Program-made: the position numbers and the translations under genes
Origin: an uncultured Flavobacteriaceae bacterium
GTDB lineage: Bacteria > Bacteroidota > Bacteroidia > Flavobacteriales > Flavobacteriaceae
Reading direction: 5' to 3'
Assembly (NCBI GenBank): GCA_905479415.1
Contig: CAJQMK010000003.1
Location: forward strand, 1 to 64,000
DNA length: 64,000 nt
The notes under the pieces: generated by a model
The model's input: the letters and a program-made list of their open reading frames with translations, nothing else
The model's database searches: none
What the model was told of the DNA's origin: nothing
Part shown: positions 1 through 12,405 of the stretch, piece by piece
How positions within the stretch are numbered: the stretch's first letter is position 1
Layout of the letters: every line of letters starts with the position of its first letter

Positions 1-2
1 AA

Positions 3-299
3 GACGAATACGGAATTGAACCAGCAGCAGCAGCAGTAGCTGTAGCAGGTCCAGCAGCAGGTGGAGACGCTGAAGCAGCTGAAGAAAAAACAGAATTTGA
101 TGTTGTTTTAAACGCAGCAGGTGGTTCTAAACTAGCTGTAGTTAAGCTTGTTAAGGAATTAACTGGTTTAGGTTTAAAAGAAGCTAAAGAATTAGTTGAC
201 AATGCTCCAAGTAATATTAAAGAGGCAGTTTCAAAAGACGAAGCTGAAGGCTTTAAAAAATCACTTGAAGAAGCTGGTGCTGAAGTTGAATTAAAATAA
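3..299 (+). CDS. rplL: 50S ribosomal protein L7/L12, C-terminal part (5' end outside window)
   Basis: Read manually in frame: ...[91 protein letters not shown]; Ala-rich hinge and C-terminal domain of L7/L12; directly upstream of rpoB. Confidence 0.95.
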   Translation, partial: DEYGIEPAAAAVAVAGPAAGGDAEAAEEKTEFDVVLNAAGGSKLAVVKLVKELTGLGLKEAKELVDNAPSNIKEAVSKDEAEGFKKSLEEAGAEVELK

Positions 300-330
300 T
301 TAATTCAACTTTAGTTTAAGTTTTGAGCTT

Positions 331-358
331 TGGGCATTGCCCATTGCACTATTTTTTT
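331..358 (+). terminator. Possible hairpin/attenuator between rplL and rpoB
   Basis: TGGGC-ATT-GCCCA (331-343), extendable across a TT/TT internal loop by a GC/GC pair (327-328/346-347), followed by a T7 run at 352-358. Confidence 0.35.
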
Positions 359-384
359 ATGTTCTTTAACCTAAATTGTTTTAA

Positions 385-3300
385 ATGTATAGTACTATTA
401 ATAGATTAAATTTTGCATCAGCTACAGATATTCCTGATTATCCTGATTTTCTTGATATTCAAATAAAATCATTTAGCGATTTTTTTCAACTAGAGACAAA
501 ATCTGATGAAAGAACCGATGAAGGTCTTTTTAATACCTTCATGGAAAATTTCCCAATTTCAGATTCTCGAAATCAATTCGTTTTAGAATTTTTAGATTAT
601 TTTGTAGATCCTCCGAGATATTCAATACAAGAGTGTATTGAAAGAGGATTAACACATAGTGTTCCTTTAAAAGCGAGGTTAAAACTTTATTGTACTGACG
701 AAGAACATGAAGATTTTGAAACTATTGTTCAAGATGTATACTTAGGTGTTATTCCTTATATGACACCAAGCGGAACTTTTATTATAAATGGTGCCGAGAG
801 GGTAGTTGTTTCACAGTTACATAGATCTCCTGGTGTCTTTTTTGGTCAGTCATTTCATGCTAATGGCACAAAGTTATATTCTGCAAGAGTAATACCTTTC
901 AAAGGTTCATGGATTGAATTTGCTACAGATATTAATAGTGTGATGTATGCTTACATTGATAGAAAGAAAAAGTTACCTGTAACTACTCTTTTAAGAGCTA
1001 TTGGATTTGAAAGAGACAAGGATATATTAGAAATTTTTGATTTAGCTGAAGAAATTAAAGTTTCAAAATCTGGATTAAAAAAGTGCTTAGGAAGAAAGCT
1101 AGCAGCCAGAGTTTTAAATTCATGGTTTGAAGATTTTGTTGATGAAGATACAGGTGAAGTTGTTTCCATTGAAAGAAATGAGATAATTTTAGACAGAGAG
1201 ACAATAATTGATAAAGATAATATAGAAGAGATATTAGCGACTAATACTCAAACTGTGTTATTACATAAAGTTGATGGACAACTTTCTGACTATGCAATAA
1301 TTCATAATACTCTTCAAAAAGATCCTACTAACTCTGAAAAGGAAGCAGTTGAGCATATTTATAGACAATTAAGAAACGCTGAACCACCTGATGAGGAAAC
1401 AGCTAGAGGAATAATTGATAAATTATTTTTCTCTGATCAAAGATATAATTTGGGTGAAGTTGGTAGATATAGAATGAATAAAAAATTAGGTCTTGATATT
1501 GATATGGAGATGCTAGTTTTAACTAAAGAAGATATTATAACTATCATAAAATATTTAATTGAATTAATCAATTCTAAAGCTGAAATTGATGATATTGACC
1601 ACCTTTCTAATAGAAGAGTTAGAACAGTAGGAGAACAATTATCATCTCAATTTGGAGTTGGTCTTTCAAGAATGGCTAGAACCATTAGAGAAAGAATGAA
1701 TGTTAGAGATAACGAAGTTTTTACGCCTATTGATTTGATTAATGCTAAGACTTTGTCATCTGTTATTAATTCATTTTTTGGAACCAACCAGTTATCACAA
1801 TTTATGGATCAAACTAATCCGTTAGCAGAGATAACTCACAAAAGAAGATTATCTGCTTTAGGTCCTGGAGGACTTTCAAGAGAAAGAGCTGGTTTCGAAG
1901 TAAGAGATGTACATTACACACATTATGGAAGGTTATGTCCAATTGAGACCCCTGAAGGTCCTAATATTGGTTTAATTTCCTCTCTTGGTGTTTTTGCAAA
2001 AGTAAATAATCTAGGTTTTATAGAAACTCCATACAGAAAAGTAGAAAACGGAGTTGTAGATTTAAAAAATCATAAATATTTAAGTGCTGAAGAAGAAGAA
2101 GGTATGTTAATTGCCCAAGCAAATATCCCAAAAGATAAGGATGGTAAAATTCTTTCAGAAAAGGTTATTGCAAGACAAGAAGCAGATTATCCTGTTATAG
2201 ATCCTTCTGATGTTAACTACACTGACGTAGCACCTAATCAAATTGCATCAATTTCTGCATCACTTATTCCTTTTTTAGAACATGACGATGCTAACAGAGC
2301 ATTAATGGGATCAAACATGATGAGACAATCTGTTCCTTTACTACGTCCAGAATCTCCAATTGTTGGTACAGGACTAGAAAGACAAGTAGCTTCGGATTCC
2401 AGAGTATTAATAAATGCTGATTTTGATGGAAAGGTTATTTATGTAGATTCTCAGAAAATTACTATTAAGTATAATCTTACTGAAGAACAAAAACTAACTA
2501 GTTTTGACAATGACGAAAAAACATATTCCTTAGTTAAATTTAGAAAAACTAATCAAGGTACTTGTATTAACTTAAAACCAATTGTTATAAAAGGTGATAA
2601 TGTTAAAAAAGGTCAAGTTTTATGTGAAGGGTATGCTACTCAAAATGGTGAATTAGCTTTAGGAAGAAATTTAAAAGTTGCATTCATGCCTTGGAAAGGA
2701 TATAATTTCGAAGATGCTATCGTAATTTCAGAAAAAGTTGTTAGAGACGATGTTTTCACTTCGTTACATATTGATGAATATTCAATTGATGTTAGAGATA
2801 CTAAATTGGGAATGGAAGAGCTTACGAATGATATTCCAAATGTAAGTGAAGAAGCCACCTCTGATTTAGATGAAAATGGAATGATTAGAGTTGGAGCTGA
2901 AGTTAAACCTGGAGACATTTTAATTGGTAAAATTACTCCTAAAGGTGAATCTGATCCAACACCTGAAGAAAAATTATTAAGAGCAATCTTTGGTGATAAA
3001 GCTGGTGATGTTAAAGATGCATCGTTAAAAGCTCCTCCATCTTTAAATGGAATAGTTGTTAATAAAAAATTATTTACTAGACCAATAAAAGATAAAAGAA
3101 AAAGATCTGAGGATAAAGATCTTTTAATTGAGTTAGGAAAGACTTACGATATTAAATTTGAAGAACTTAAAAAATCATTAATTGAGAAATTATATAATAT
3201 TTTAAGTGGAAAGACTTGTCAAGGTGTATTTAATGATTTAGAAGAAGAAGTTTTGCCTAAGGGTAAAAAGTATTCCTTAAAAATGTTAAATCAGGTTGAA

Positions 3301-4191
3301 GAATACACTCACTTAGTTTCAGGTCAATGGACAGTAGATAAAAAAGTAAATTCTTTAGTTTTGACTCTTTTACACAACTATAAAATAAAAGAAAATGATC
3401 TGCAAGGAATGCTTAGAAGAGAGAAGTTTACTATTTCTGTTGGAGATGAACTTCCCCCAGGAATTTTAAAATTAGCTAAAGTATATATAGCCAAGAAAAG
3501 GAAACTTAAAGTAGGTGATAAAATGGCTGGTAGACACGGTAATAAAGGGATTGTTGCTAGAATTGTTAGGCAAGAAGATATGCCATTCCTAGAAGACGGA
3601 ACACCAGTTGATATAGTATTAAATCCACTTGGTGTACCATCTAGAATGAATATTGGTCAAATTTATGAAACTGTTTTAGGATGGGCTGGTCAAAAATTAG
3701 GCAGAAAATTTTCCACTCCAATTTTTGATGGTGCAACTTTAGATCAAATTAATGAATTAACAGAAGAAGCCGGTGTTCCTCAATTTGGGCACACTCATTT
3801 ATATGATGGTGGAACAGGTAAAAGATTCGATCAGCCAGCAACCGTTGGTGTTATATATATGCTTAAGTTAGGTCATATGGTTGATGATAAAATGCATTCA
3901 AGATCTATTGGACCATATTCTTTAATTACTCAGCAACCACTTGGTGGTAAGGCTCAATTTGGAGGTCAAAGATTTGGAGAAATGGAAGTTTGGGCACTAG
4001 AAGCTTATGGTGCTTCAAGTACTCTACAAGAAATTTTAACAATAAAATCAGATGACGTTCAAGGAAGAGCAAAAGCTTATGAAGCAATCGTAAAAGGTGA
4101 TACTATGCCAGATCCTGGACTTCCAGAATCATTTAACGTATTGATGCATGAACTTAAAGGTCTAGGATTAGATATTAGATTAGAAGAATAA
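385..4191 (+). CDS. rpoB: DNA-directed RNA polymerase subunit beta
   Basis: 1268 aa; hallmark motifs e.g. [29 protein letters not shown]; followed by rpoC. Confidence 0.99.
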   Translation: MYSTINRLNFASATDIPDYPDFLDIQIKSFSDFFQLETKSDERTDEGLFNTFMENFPISDSRNQFVLEFLDYFVDPPRYSIQECIERGLTHSVPLKARLKLYCTDEEHEDFETIVQDVYLGVIPYMTPSGTFIINGAERVVVSQLHRSPGVFFGQSFHANGTKLYSARVIPFKGSWIEFATDINSVMYAYIDRKKKLPVTTLLRAIGFERDKDILEIFDLAEEIKVSKSGLKKCLGRKLAARVLNSWFEDFVDEDTGEVVSIERNEIILDRETIIDKDNIEEILATNTQTVLLHKVDGQLSDYAIIHNTLQKDPTNSEKEAVEHIYRQLRNAEPPDEETARGIIDKLFFSDQRYNLGEVGRYRMNKKLGLDIDMEMLVLTKEDIITIIKYLIELINSKAEIDDIDHLSNRRVRTVGEQLSSQFGVGLSRMARTIRERMNVRDNEVFTPIDLINAKTLSSVINSFFGTNQLSQFMDQTNPLAEITHKRRLSALGPGGLSRERAGFEVRDVHYTHYGRLCPIETPEGPNIGLISSLGVFAKVNNLGFIETPYRKVENGVVDLKNHKYLSAEEEEGMLIAQANIPKDKDGKILSEKVIARQEADYPVIDPSDVNYTDVAPNQIASISASLIPFLEHDDANRALMGSNMMRQSVPLLRPESPIVGTGLERQVASDSRVLINADFDGKVIYVDSQKITIKYNLTEEQKLTSFDNDEKTYSLVKFRKTNQGTCINLKPIVIKGDNVKKGQVLCEGYATQNGELALGRNLKVAFMPWKGYNFEDAIVISEKVVRDDVFTSLHIDEYSIDVRDTKLGMEELTNDIPNVSEEATSDLDENGMIRVGAEVKPGDILIGKITPKGESDPTPEEKLLRAIFGDKAGDVKDASLKAPPSLNGIVVNKKLFTRPIKDKRKRSEDKDLLIELGKTYDIKFEELKKSLIEKLYNILSGKTCQGVFNDLEEEVLPKGKKYSLKMLNQVEEYTHLVSGQWTVDKKVNSLVLTLLHNYKIKENDLQGMLRREKFTISVGDELPPGILKLAKVYIAKKRKLKVGDKMAGRHGNKGIVARIVRQEDMPFLEDGTPVDIVLNPLGVPSRMNIGQIYETVLGWAGQKLGRKFSTPIFDGATLDQINELTEEAGVPQFGHTHLYDGGTGKRFDQPATVGVIYMLKLGHMVDDKMHSRSIGPYSLITQQPLGGKAQFGGQRFGEMEVWALEAYGASSTLQEILTIKSDDVQGRAKAYEAIVKGDTMPDPGLPESFNVLMHELKGLGLDIRLEE

Positions 4192-4208
4192 TAAAATAAA
4201 AACTCATT

Positions 4209-7200
4209 ATGTCTAGAAAAATTGAAATTAATAAATCTCAAAAATTCTCAAAAATATCAATTGGATTAGCATCTCCTGAAACTATATTAGGTAACTCAAG
4301 AGGTGAGATTCTAAAACCAGAAACTATTAATTATAGAACTCATAAACCAGAAAGAGATGGTTTGTTTTGTGAAAGAATTTTCGGTCCTGTTAAAGATTTT
4401 GAGTGTGCATGTGGAAAATATAAAAGAATCAGATATAAAGGAATTATTTGTGATAGATGTGGAGTTGAAGTAACTGAAAAAAAGGTAAGAAGAGACAGAG
4501 TTGGTCACATTGATTTAGTAGTTCCAGTTGCTCATATATGGTATTTTAGGTCTTTACCTAATAAAATAGGTTACTTATTAGGTCTTCCTTCAAAGAAACT
4601 GGATATGATTATTTACTATGAGAGATATGTAGTTATTCAACCAGGACTTGCAGTAAATGCAGAAGGAGAGCCCGTAACTAAAATGGATTATTTAACTGAA
4701 GAGGAATATATAACTATTACAGATAGCCTACCACCTGAAAATCAATTTTTAGATGATGAGGATCCAAATAAGTTTATTGCTAAAATGGGTGCTGAATGTT
4801 TAATTGAGTTACTTTCAAGAATAGATCTTAATGAGTTGTCTTACGAGTTAAGACACAAAGCCAATACAGAGACTTCTAAACAAAGAAAAATGGAAGCTCT
4901 TAAAAGACTTCAAGTTGTAGAATCATTCAAAGAATCTAATTTAAACAGAGAAAATAAACCTGAGTGGATGATTTTAAAGGCAATTCCTGTTATCCCGCCA
5001 GAACTTAGACCATTAGTTCCATTAGACGGAGGAAGATTTGCAACATCTGATTTAAATGATTTATACAGAAGAGTAATAATAAGAAACAATAGATTAAAGA
5101 GATTAGTTGAAATAAAAGCTCCTGAGGTTATTTTAAGAAATGAAAAAAGGATGTTACAAGAATCTGTAGATTCACTTTTTGACAACACAAGAAAATCTTC
5201 TGCTGTTAAAACTGATGCTAACAGACCTTTAAAATCGCTTTCTGATTCTTTAAAAGGAAAACAGGGTAGATTCCGTCAAAACCTTCTTGGAAAAAGGGTA
5301 GATTATTCTGCTAGATCTGTTATTGTTGGTGGACCAGAATTAAAATTATTTGAGTGTGGTTTACCTAAAAACATGGCAGCTGAGTTATACAAACCTTTTA
5401 TAATTAGAAAATTAATAGAAAGAGGAATTGTTAAAACAGTAAAATCTGCGAAAAAAATTATTGATAGAAGAGAGCCCTTAGTTTGGGATATTTTAGAAAA
5501 TGTTTTAAAAGGACATCCTGTTCTTTTAAATAGAGCTCCAACCCTACACAGATTAGGAATACAAGCTTTTCAGCCAATACTTATTGAGGGTAAAGCTATT
5601 CAAGTTCATCCGTTAGTTTGTACAGCTTTTAATGCTGATTTTGATGGTGATCAAATGGCAGTTCATCTTCCATTAGGTCCTGAGGCTATTTTAGAGTCAC
5701 AGCTATTGATGCTTGCTTCACATAATATTTTGAATCCAGCGAATGGATCCCCAATCACTGTACCTTCTCAAGATATGGTTTTAGGACTCTATTATATGAC
5801 AAAATTATTAAAGTCAACAAAAGATCATAAAGTTAAGGGGGAAGGTCTAACATTTTATTCTGCTGAAGAAGTAAATATAGCTTACAATGAAGAAAGAGTT
5901 GATTTAAACGCAATGATAAAAATTAGAGCTAAAGATTTTAATGAATCTGGAGAGTTAGCTTTTAGAATTATTGAAACAACTGTAGGTAGAGTTTTATTTA
6001 ACCAGGTTGTACCTGAAAAAGCAGGATTTATAAACGAAGTTTTAACTAAAAAATCGTTAAGAGATATTATTGGAAATATTTTAAAGTTAACAAGTGTTCC
6101 TGAAACTGCAGATTTCTTAGATAAAATTAAGTCTATGGGATTCTCTTTTGCATTTGAAGGAGGATTATCCTTTAGTTTAGGTGATATTATGATACCCCCT
6201 GAAAAACACGAAATGATTGCCAAGGCCAATGGAGAAGTCGATAGTATTATCTCTAATTATAACATGGGGTTAATTACTAATAATGAACGTTATAATCAGG
6301 TCATTGATGTTTGGACTTCTGCAAATGCAACGCTAACTGAGCTTTCAATGAAAAGAATCAGTGAAGATAAACAAGGATTTAATTCAGTTTACATGATGTT
6401 AGATTCTGGTGCTAGGGGTTCTAAAGAACAAATACGTCAGCTTACAGGTATGCGTGGATTAATGGCTAAGCCTAAAAAAGCTAGTGCTAGTGGTGGAGAA
6501 ATTATTGAAAATCCTATTTTATCTAACTTTAAAGAAGGATTATCTATTTTAGAATATTTTATTTCTACTCACGGAGCTAGAAAAGGTTTAGCGGATACTG
6601 CATTGAAAACTGCTGATGCAGGTTATTTAACTAGAAGGCTTGTTGATGTAGCTCAAGATGTTATAATCCATTATGAAGACTGTAATACTCTTAGAGGAAT
6701 AACTGTGGAGCCGCTTAAAAAAAATGAAGAAATTGTTGAAACGTTAGGAGAGAGAATATTAGGAAGAGTTTCATTACATGATATTTACAACCCTTTAAAT
6801 AATGAAATTATTGTTTCTGCCGGTGAGGAAATTTCAGATGATATTGTTAAGTTAATCGAATCTTCTCCTATTGAAAAAGTTGAAGTTAGATCTCCATTAA
6901 CATGTGAATCTCCAAAAGGAGTTTGTTCAAAGTGTTATGGAAGAAATTTAGCAACTGGTAAAATGGTTCAAAATGGAGAAGCTGTAGGTGTTGTTGCAGC
7001 TCAATCAATTGGTGAACCAGGGACTCAGTTAACTCTAAGAACTTTCCATGTTGGAGGTATTGCAGGAAATATTTCAGAAGACAATAATTTATCTGTTAGA
7101 TTTGATGGAGTTGCTGAAATTGAAGATTTAAAAGTTGTTAAGTCCAAGGATGCCGAAGGAAAAAATATAAATACAGTAATTTCTAGAACATGTGAAATTA

Positions 7201-8516
7201 AAGTTTTAGATAAAAAATCTGGCATTCTTTTAAGTACTAATATTATTCCTTACGGTTCTTCTCTTCTTATTAAGGACGGTCAAGTATTGAAAAAAGGAGA
7301 TATTGTATGTCAATGGGATCCTTACAACGGAGTAATTGTCTCTGAATTTGGCGGAAATATTGAATATGAAAATATCGAACAAGGTGTTACTTACCAAGTT
7401 GAAATTGACGAACAAACTGGATTTAAAGAAAAAGTTATTTCAGAATCTAGAAATAAAAAAGTAGTTCCTACATTACTTATCAATGATAGTAAAGGAAACA
7501 ATGTTAGAACTTATAACCTTCCAGTAGGTGCTCACTTGATGGTTGATGATGGTGAAAAAGTTGAAGCAGGTAAAATTTTAGTCAAAATTCCTAGAAAATC
7601 TGCTAAATCGGGTGATATTACTGGTGGACTTCCAAGAGTTACAGAGCTTTTTGAAGCAAGAAACCCATCAAATCCTGCTGTTGTAAGTGAAATTGATGGT
7701 GTTGTAAACTTTGGTAAAATTAAAAGAGGGAATAGGGAAATTATTATTGAATCTAAAACTGGTGAGATTAAAAAGTATTTAGTTAAACTTTCAAATCAAA
7801 TACTAGTTCAAGAAAATGATTTTGTTAAAGCTGGGATGCCACTTTCGGATGGTGCAATTACACCTAATGATATTTTAAATATTAAAGGTCCATCTGCTGT
7901 TCAACAATATTTAGTAAATGAAGTTCAAGAAGTTTACAGGTTACAAGGTGTTAAGATTAATGATAAACACTTTGAGGTATTAATTAGACAAATGATGCAA
8001 AAAGTGAAAATTCAAGATTCTGGAGACACTACTTTTCTTGAGGGGCAACTTATTCATAAAAATGAATTCATTTCTGAAAATGATAATTTGTTTAACAAGA
8101 AAATCATTGAATCTGTTGGTTCCTCTGAAAGTTTTAAAGAAGGTCAAGTTATTAGCGCAAGAGAATTAAGAGATGAAAATTCTTTATTAAAGAGAGAGGA
8201 TAAAGATTTAGTTGTAGCTAGAGATGCTGTAAACGCCACTGCTACTCCAATTCTTCAAGGTATTACCAGAGCTTCTCTTCAAACTAAATCGTTTATTTCC
8301 GCTGCATCTTTCCAAGAAACTACTAAGGTTTTAAATGAAGCTGCCGTTAATGGTAAAGTAGATACTTTAAGAGGTCTTAAGGAAAACGTTATAGTTGGTC
8401 ACAAAATTCCTGCAGGAACTGGAAACAGGAAATTCAATGATGTTATTGTTGGTTATGTAGACGAATATGAAGAGTTACTTGCAAAAAAGAATTTAACTTT
8501 CAATGAAGAAATCTAA
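4209..8516 (+). CDS. rpoC: DNA-directed RNA polymerase subunit beta'
   Basis: 1435 aa; [12 protein letters not shown] catalytic motif; zinc-binding [22 protein letters not shown]. Confidence 0.99.
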   Translation: MSRKIEINKSQKFSKISIGLASPETILGNSRGEILKPETINYRTHKPERDGLFCERIFGPVKDFECACGKYKRIRYKGIICDRCGVEVTEKKVRRDRVGHIDLVVPVAHIWYFRSLPNKIGYLLGLPSKKLDMIIYYERYVVIQPGLAVNAEGEPVTKMDYLTEEEYITITDSLPPENQFLDDEDPNKFIAKMGAECLIELLSRIDLNELSYELRHKANTETSKQRKMEALKRLQVVESFKESNLNRENKPEWMILKAIPVIPPELRPLVPLDGGRFATSDLNDLYRRVIIRNNRLKRLVEIKAPEVILRNEKRMLQESVDSLFDNTRKSSAVKTDANRPLKSLSDSLKGKQGRFRQNLLGKRVDYSARSVIVGGPELKLFECGLPKNMAAELYKPFIIRKLIERGIVKTVKSAKKIIDRREPLVWDILENVLKGHPVLLNRAPTLHRLGIQAFQPILIEGKAIQVHPLVCTAFNADFDGDQMAVHLPLGPEAILESQLLMLASHNILNPANGSPITVPSQDMVLGLYYMTKLLKSTKDHKVKGEGLTFYSAEEVNIAYNEERVDLNAMIKIRAKDFNESGELAFRIIETTVGRVLFNQVVPEKAGFINEVLTKKSLRDIIGNILKLTSVPETADFLDKIKSMGFSFAFEGGLSFSLGDIMIPPEKHEMIAKANGEVDSIISNYNMGLITNNERYNQVIDVWTSANATLTELSMKRISEDKQGFNSVYMMLDSGARGSKEQIRQLTGMRGLMAKPKKASASGGEIIENPILSNFKEGLSILEYFISTHGARKGLADTALKTADAGYLTRRLVDVAQDVIIHYEDCNTLRGITVEPLKKNEEIVETLGERILGRVSLHDIYNPLNNEIIVSAGEEISDDIVKLIESSPIEKVEVRSPLTCESPKGVCSKCYGRNLATGKMVQNGEAVGVVAAQSIGEPGTQLTLRTFHVGGIAGNISEDNNLSVRFDGVAEIEDLKVVKSKDAEGKNINTVISRTCEIKVLDKKSGILLSTNIIPYGSSLLIKDGQVLKKGDIVCQWDPYNGVIVSEFGGNIEYENIEQGVTYQVEIDEQTGFKEKVISESRNKKVVPTLLINDSKGNNVRTYNLPVGAHLMVDDGEKVEAGKILVKIPRKSAKSGDITGGLPRVTELFEARNPSNPAVVSEIDGVVNFGKIKRGNREIIIESKTGEIKKYLVKLSNQILVQENDFVKAGMPLSDGAITPNDILNIKGPSAVQQYLVNEVQEVYRLQGVKINDKHFEVLIRQMMQKVKIQDSGDTTFLEGQLIHKNEFISENDNLFNKKIIESVGSSESFKEGQVISARELRDENSLLKREDKDLVVARDAVNATATPILQGITRASLQTKSFISAASFQETTKVLNEAAVNGKVDTLRGLKENVIVGHKIPAGTGNRKFNDVIVGYVDEYEELLAKKNLTFNEEI

Positions 8517-8817
8517 TTCTAAAGAAAATGGTTTAAATCTTGAGCTCGATGAAAATCTTGCTCAAGGTACCTATTCTAACTTAGCATTAATTAACCATTC
8601 TGTTTCAGAATTTGTAGTTGACTTTATAAATGTTATGCCAGGTGTGCCTAAAGCTAAAGTTAAATCTAGAATTATTCTAACTCCTCAGCACGCTAAAAGA
8701 TTTTCTAAAGCTTTAGTTGATAATATTTCAAAATTTGAGAATTCTAATGGAGAGATAAAAGAATATGAAAATCAAAAGCCAATACAATTAAATTTTGGCC
8801 CTACAGGTGAAGCTTAA
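8503..8817 (+). CDS. DUF3467 domain-containing protein
   Basis: 104 aa, downstream of and overlapping rpoC; sequence typical of the DUF3467 family ([44 protein letters not shown]). Confidence 0.85.
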   Translation: MKKSNSKENGLNLELDENLAQGTYSNLALINHSVSEFVVDFINVMPGVPKAKVKSRIILTPQHAKRFSKALVDNISKFENSNGEIKEYENQKPIQLNFGPTGEA

Positions 8818-10404
8818 TCAGAATTCTGATTTATAGTGAAATTTTAATGTAGGAAATTTTTGCTTGGTCATTTCTAAAGAAAATGACGAATCTGACAAGA
8901 AAACTAGTTGTTTGTTTTTATCCATAGCTAAAAATTTATTTTTCAACTTTTTGAAATCAATAAATTCTTTATTTTTTTTAGATACTGTTTCTACCCAACA
9001 AGCTTTAAAAATATTTAAGTTTTCATAAGAGCATTTTGCTCCGTACTCATGTTCGAGCCTATATTGAATGACTTCGAATTGTAATGCCCCCACAGTTCCA
9101 ATTACTTTTCTTCCGTTCATTTCAAGTATAAATAATTGAGCAACTCCTTCATCCATTAATTGAACGATGCCTTTTGCTAATTGCTTAGATTTCATTGGAT
9201 CTAAATTATTAATGTATCTAAAATGTTCTGGAGAAAAACTAGGAATTCCCTTAAATGTAATTTTTTCACCATCTGTAAATGTGTCACCAATTTTAAAATT
9301 ACCTGAATCATGAACACCAACAATATCGCCTGGAAATGATTCGTTAACGATTTCTTTTTTTTCTGCAAAAAAAGCATTTGGACTGCTGAACTTGAATTTT
9401 TTTTCCAACCTTACGTGATGATAAGGTGTATTTCTTTTGAACTTTCCTGAAACAATTTTTATAAACGCTAATCTATCTCTGTGTTTTGGATCCATGTTAG
9501 CATGTATCTTAAATATGAACCCTGAAAATTTGTTTTCACTTGGTTTTATTATTCTTTCATCACTAATTTTATCCATTGGAGCTGGAGCAATTGAGATAAA
9601 ACAATTCAATAATTCTTTTACACCAAAATTATTTAATGCTGAACCAAAAAAAACAGGTTGTTGATTACATTTTAAATATTCTTCTTTAGAGAACTTTGGA
9701 TATACTTCGTTTATTATATCAACTTCTTCATTAAGTTTTTCAGCCGCTTTTTCTCCAATTAAGTCGTTCAGTAATGGATCATTAATCTCATTTATTTTTA
9801 TAGAATTTGCAATCTTTGTCTTATTTTCTTCTTCAAATAACATAAGATTTTTTTCCCAGAGGTTATATATTCCTTGAAAATCGTATCCCATTCCAATAGG
9901 GAAACTTAACGGGCAAACTTTGAAATTTAATTTTTTTTCTAATTCATCTAATAAATCAAATCCATCTTTCCCTTCTCTGTCTAATTTATTGATAAAGACT
10001 ATAATAGGGATTTTTCTCATTCTACACACCTCAACTAATTTTTCTGTCTGCTCCTCAACTCCTTTTGCTACATCAATTACAACAATTACACTATCTACAG
10101 CTGTTAAAGTTCTAAAAGTATCTTCAGCAAAATCTTTGTGTCCAGGCGTATCTAGAATGTTAATCTTAATCCCCTTATAATTAAATGCTAAAACAGAAGT
10201 TGCGACAGAGATTCCTCTCTGCTTTTCAATTTCCATAAAATCACTAGTTGCTGATTTTTTAATTTTATGAGATTTAACTGCTCCTGCTTCTTGGATAGCT
10301 CCTCCAAATAACAATAACTTTTCTGTTAACGTAGTCTTTCCAGCATCTGGGTGAGATATAATACCAAAAGTTCTTCTTCTTGCTATTTCCTCTATAAAAT
10401 TCAT
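8818..10404 (-). CDS. prfC: Peptide chain release factor 3
   Basis: 528 aa translational GTPase: HPDAGKTTLTEKLL, DTPGHKDF, NKLDREG. Confidence 0.95.
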   Translation of the reverse strand: MNFIEEIARRRTFGIISHPDAGKTTLTEKLLLFGGAIQEAGAVKSHKIKKSATSDFMEIEKQRGISVATSVLAFNYKGIKINILDTPGHKDFAEDTFRTLTAVDSVIVVIDVAKGVEEQTEKLVEVCRMRKIPIIVFINKLDREGKDGFDLLDELEKKLNFKVCPLSFPIGMGYDFQGIYNLWEKNLMLFEEENKTKIANSIKINEINDPLLNDLIGEKAAEKLNEEVDIINEVYPKFSKEEYLKCNQQPVFFGSALNNFGVKELLNCFISIAPAPMDKISDERIIKPSENKFSGFIFKIHANMDPKHRDRLAFIKIVSGKFKRNTPYHHVRLEKKFKFSSPNAFFAEKKEIVNESFPGDIVGVHDSGNFKIGDTFTDGEKITFKGIPSFSPEHFRYINNLDPMKSKQLAKGIVQLMDEGVAQLFILEMNGRKVIGTVGALQFEVIQYRLEHEYGAKCSYENLNIFKACWVETVSKKNKEFIDFKKLKNKFLAMDKNKQLVFLSDSSFSLEMTKQKFPTLKFHYKSEF

Positions 10405-10481
10405 AAATTAATTTAATCCAAAAATACTACAGTTTTTTAAATAAAGTATTGGTAATTTTTTAAAATTTGTAACTTTAAACA

Positions 10482-11000
10482 ATGAATAAAGAAATGGTAA
10501 TACTCGTTGATAAAGATGATAATGAATTAGGTTTAATGGAGAAGTTAGAAGTTCATCAAAAAGGTTTACTTCATAGAGCATTCTCTGTTTTTTTATTAAA
10601 TGACTCAAATCAATTATTATTACAAAAAAGAGCTTTAGACAAATATCATTCACCTGGTTTATGGACTAATACTTGTTGTAGTCATCAAAGAAAAAATGAA
10701 AAAACAATAGATGCCGCTCATAGAAGACTGTTTGAGGAAATGGGTATAAAAAGTGAATTAAAACTTTTTACTTCTTTTATTTACAAAGCAGAATTTGATA
10801 ATGGTTTAATTGAACATGAATTCGATCATGTTATTGTCGGAAGTTTTGTTGGCAATCCAGTAATAAATCAGCTTGAAGTTTGTGATTGGAAATGGGAAGA
10901 TTTAGATTTAATCAAAGAAAATTTAAAAACTTATCCAGATGATTATACAGAGTGGTTTAAAATAATATTTTTAAAATTTTATAATAAATACAATAAATGA
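10482..11000 (+). CDS. idi: Isopentenyl-diphosphate delta-isomerase (type I, Nudix)
   Basis: 172 aa; LLQKRALDKYHSPGLWTNTCCSHQR and Nudix-like AAHRRLFEEMGI. Confidence 0.93.
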   Translation: MNKEMVILVDKDDNELGLMEKLEVHQKGLLHRAFSVFLLNDSNQLLLQKRALDKYHSPGLWTNTCCSHQRKNEKTIDAAHRRLFEEMGIKSELKLFTSFIYKAEFDNGLIEHEFDHVIVGSFVGNPVINQLEVCDWKWEDLDLIKENLKTYPDDYTEWFKIIFLKFYNKYNK

Positions 11001-11407
11001 AAGTAACAGTAAGTAGAAAAGCACACTTTAACGCAGCTCACAGATTATTTGTTGAAAATTGGTCTGATGAAAAAAATCAAAACTTATTTGGAAAATGTAG
11101 TAATTCTAATTTCCATGGTCATAATTATGAATTAATTGTTGATGTTAGAGGTGAAGTTGATCTTGTAACAGGCGTTGTTATTGATCTAAAAGAATTAAAA
11201 GACATTATTAAAAATGAGGTTGAAGAATTATTAGATCATAAAAATTTAAATTTAGATGTTCCATATTTTAAAAAAGTAATACCAACAGCAGAAAATATTT
11301 GTATTTTTATATGGAATATTTTAAGAGATAAAATATCAAACGATAATGAATTATCAGTTACCCTTTACGAAACTCCTAGAAATTTTGTAAAATATTCTGG
11401 AAATTAA
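10997..11407 (+). CDS. queD: 6-carboxytetrahydropterin synthase / PTPS family protein
   Basis: 136 aa; FNAAHRL, NFHGHNYEL zinc motif, LDHKNLNLDVP. Confidence 0.85.
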   Translation: MKVTVSRKAHFNAAHRLFVENWSDEKNQNLFGKCSNSNFHGHNYELIVDVRGEVDLVTGVVIDLKELKDIIKNEVEELLDHKNLNLDVPYFKKVIPTAENICIFIWNILRDKISNDNELSVTLYETPRNFVKYSGN

Positions 11408-11416
11408 ATAATAATT

Positions 11417-11683
11417 ATGGCAAGTGTAAAAAATTTAAAAAAAGATTTAAATAATATTATTGGTGAAATTATTCAAAATATTAATCTTTGGCAATTGGAA
11501 AATCCTGATAAGGATGTGAAAAAAAGCGAAAAATTAATAGATGAATGTTTTGATGCCTTTGATAATATTATTAAAAAAATTCATCAAAAAGATGTAACTG
11601 ACGTTAACAAACATTTTAAAAATATCAGTTTTGAACTTACTGATATAGCATCTGATTTAGTAAAGAAATTTAATAAATTATAG
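11417..11683 (+). CDS. Small hypothetical protein (predicted helical)
   Basis: 88 aa ORF in a compact operon-like run after idi/queD; no family recognised. Confidence 0.6.
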   Translation: MASVKNLKKDLNNIIGEIIQNINLWQLENPDKDVKKSEKLIDECFDAFDNIIKKIHQKDVTDVNKHFKNISFELTDIASDLVKKFNKL

Positions 11684-12364
11684 TTATTTGCTTTTAAGAA
11701 TATTGGTAAATATTTTACCATACTTGGAATTTAATACTTGTTCACTCATCGAGCTTTTTATAGTATCTAATACTATTTTGCCAGATTCAGAGAATTGAGT
11801 TATTGCAATTAGTGGCGCTATATGACTATTACCATTGCTTACTGCATAATTTAAGTTATATAAATATTGTCTTTTATCTAACGATTTTATTTGGTTTTGT
11901 ATTAAAGTCAAACTGTCTTTTAGATCAGATTTTGCTAAATTAAATGACAACTGAATTAAATCAAGTTTTTGATTGTTGAATTTTTTAATAACATTCAAAT
12001 AATTTCTATATATAGAATCTGATGATGATCCAATTATTTCAAAATTAGAATTAAATTTATTTAGCGAAGTATTTATGTCTATTTCACCTTTTTCTCCAAA
12101 AAATTCTATTCTATTATCAAAATTAGAAATATCTAGATTTATATAAAAAAGTTCAGGGGAATCAATTTTAGTTTTAAATATTATAGGTTCATTTTTTTTT
12201 ACAAAAACAGAATCTATGTTAATTAAAGTTGAATCAGAAATTTTTTGTAAATAAATAGTTCCTTTTTTAAAATTTTCAACATTTACATTAATAATCATGT
12301 TGTTTTCACTCTTTTCACAGCTAATTGAAATAAGTAATAAGGATATTAAAAATAATTTTTTCAA
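11684..12364 (-). CDS. Putative lipoprotein, DUF4369-like
   Basis: N-terminal MKKLFLISLLLISISCEKSE lipobox; beta-rich N-terminal domain resembling the DUF4369 region found in Bacteroidota. Confidence 0.7.
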   Translation of the reverse strand: MKKLFLISLLLISISCEKSENNMIINVNVENFKKGTIYLQKISDSTLINIDSVFVKKNEPIIFKTKIDSPELFYINLDISNFDNRIEFFGEKGEIDINTSLNKFNSNFEIIGSSSDSIYRNYLNVIKKFNNQKLDLIQLSFNLAKSDLKDSLTLIQNQIKSLDKRQYLYNLNYAVSNGNSHIAPLIAITQFSESGKIVLDTIKSSMSEQVLNSKYGKIFTNILKSK

Positions 12365-12405
12365 AATAATTTGATTTTAAATTCAAGAATACAAAAAATA
12401 ATTAA

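Noticed and set aside
951-1169. 72-aa ORF antisense to rpoB
   Set aside because: Lies wholly inside rpoB on the opposite strand; low-complexity Ser/Phe-rich translation typical of antisense of AT-rich coding DNA.
2640-2918. 92-aa ORF antisense to rpoB
   Set aside because: Antisense shadow ORF with no family signature.
5882-6229. 115-aa ORF antisense to rpoC
   Set aside because: Antisense shadow ORF; composition matches reverse translation of rpoC codons.
10408-10653. 81-aa - strand ORF overlapping idi start
   Set aside because: Overlaps a well-supported gene on the other strand; no homology recognised.
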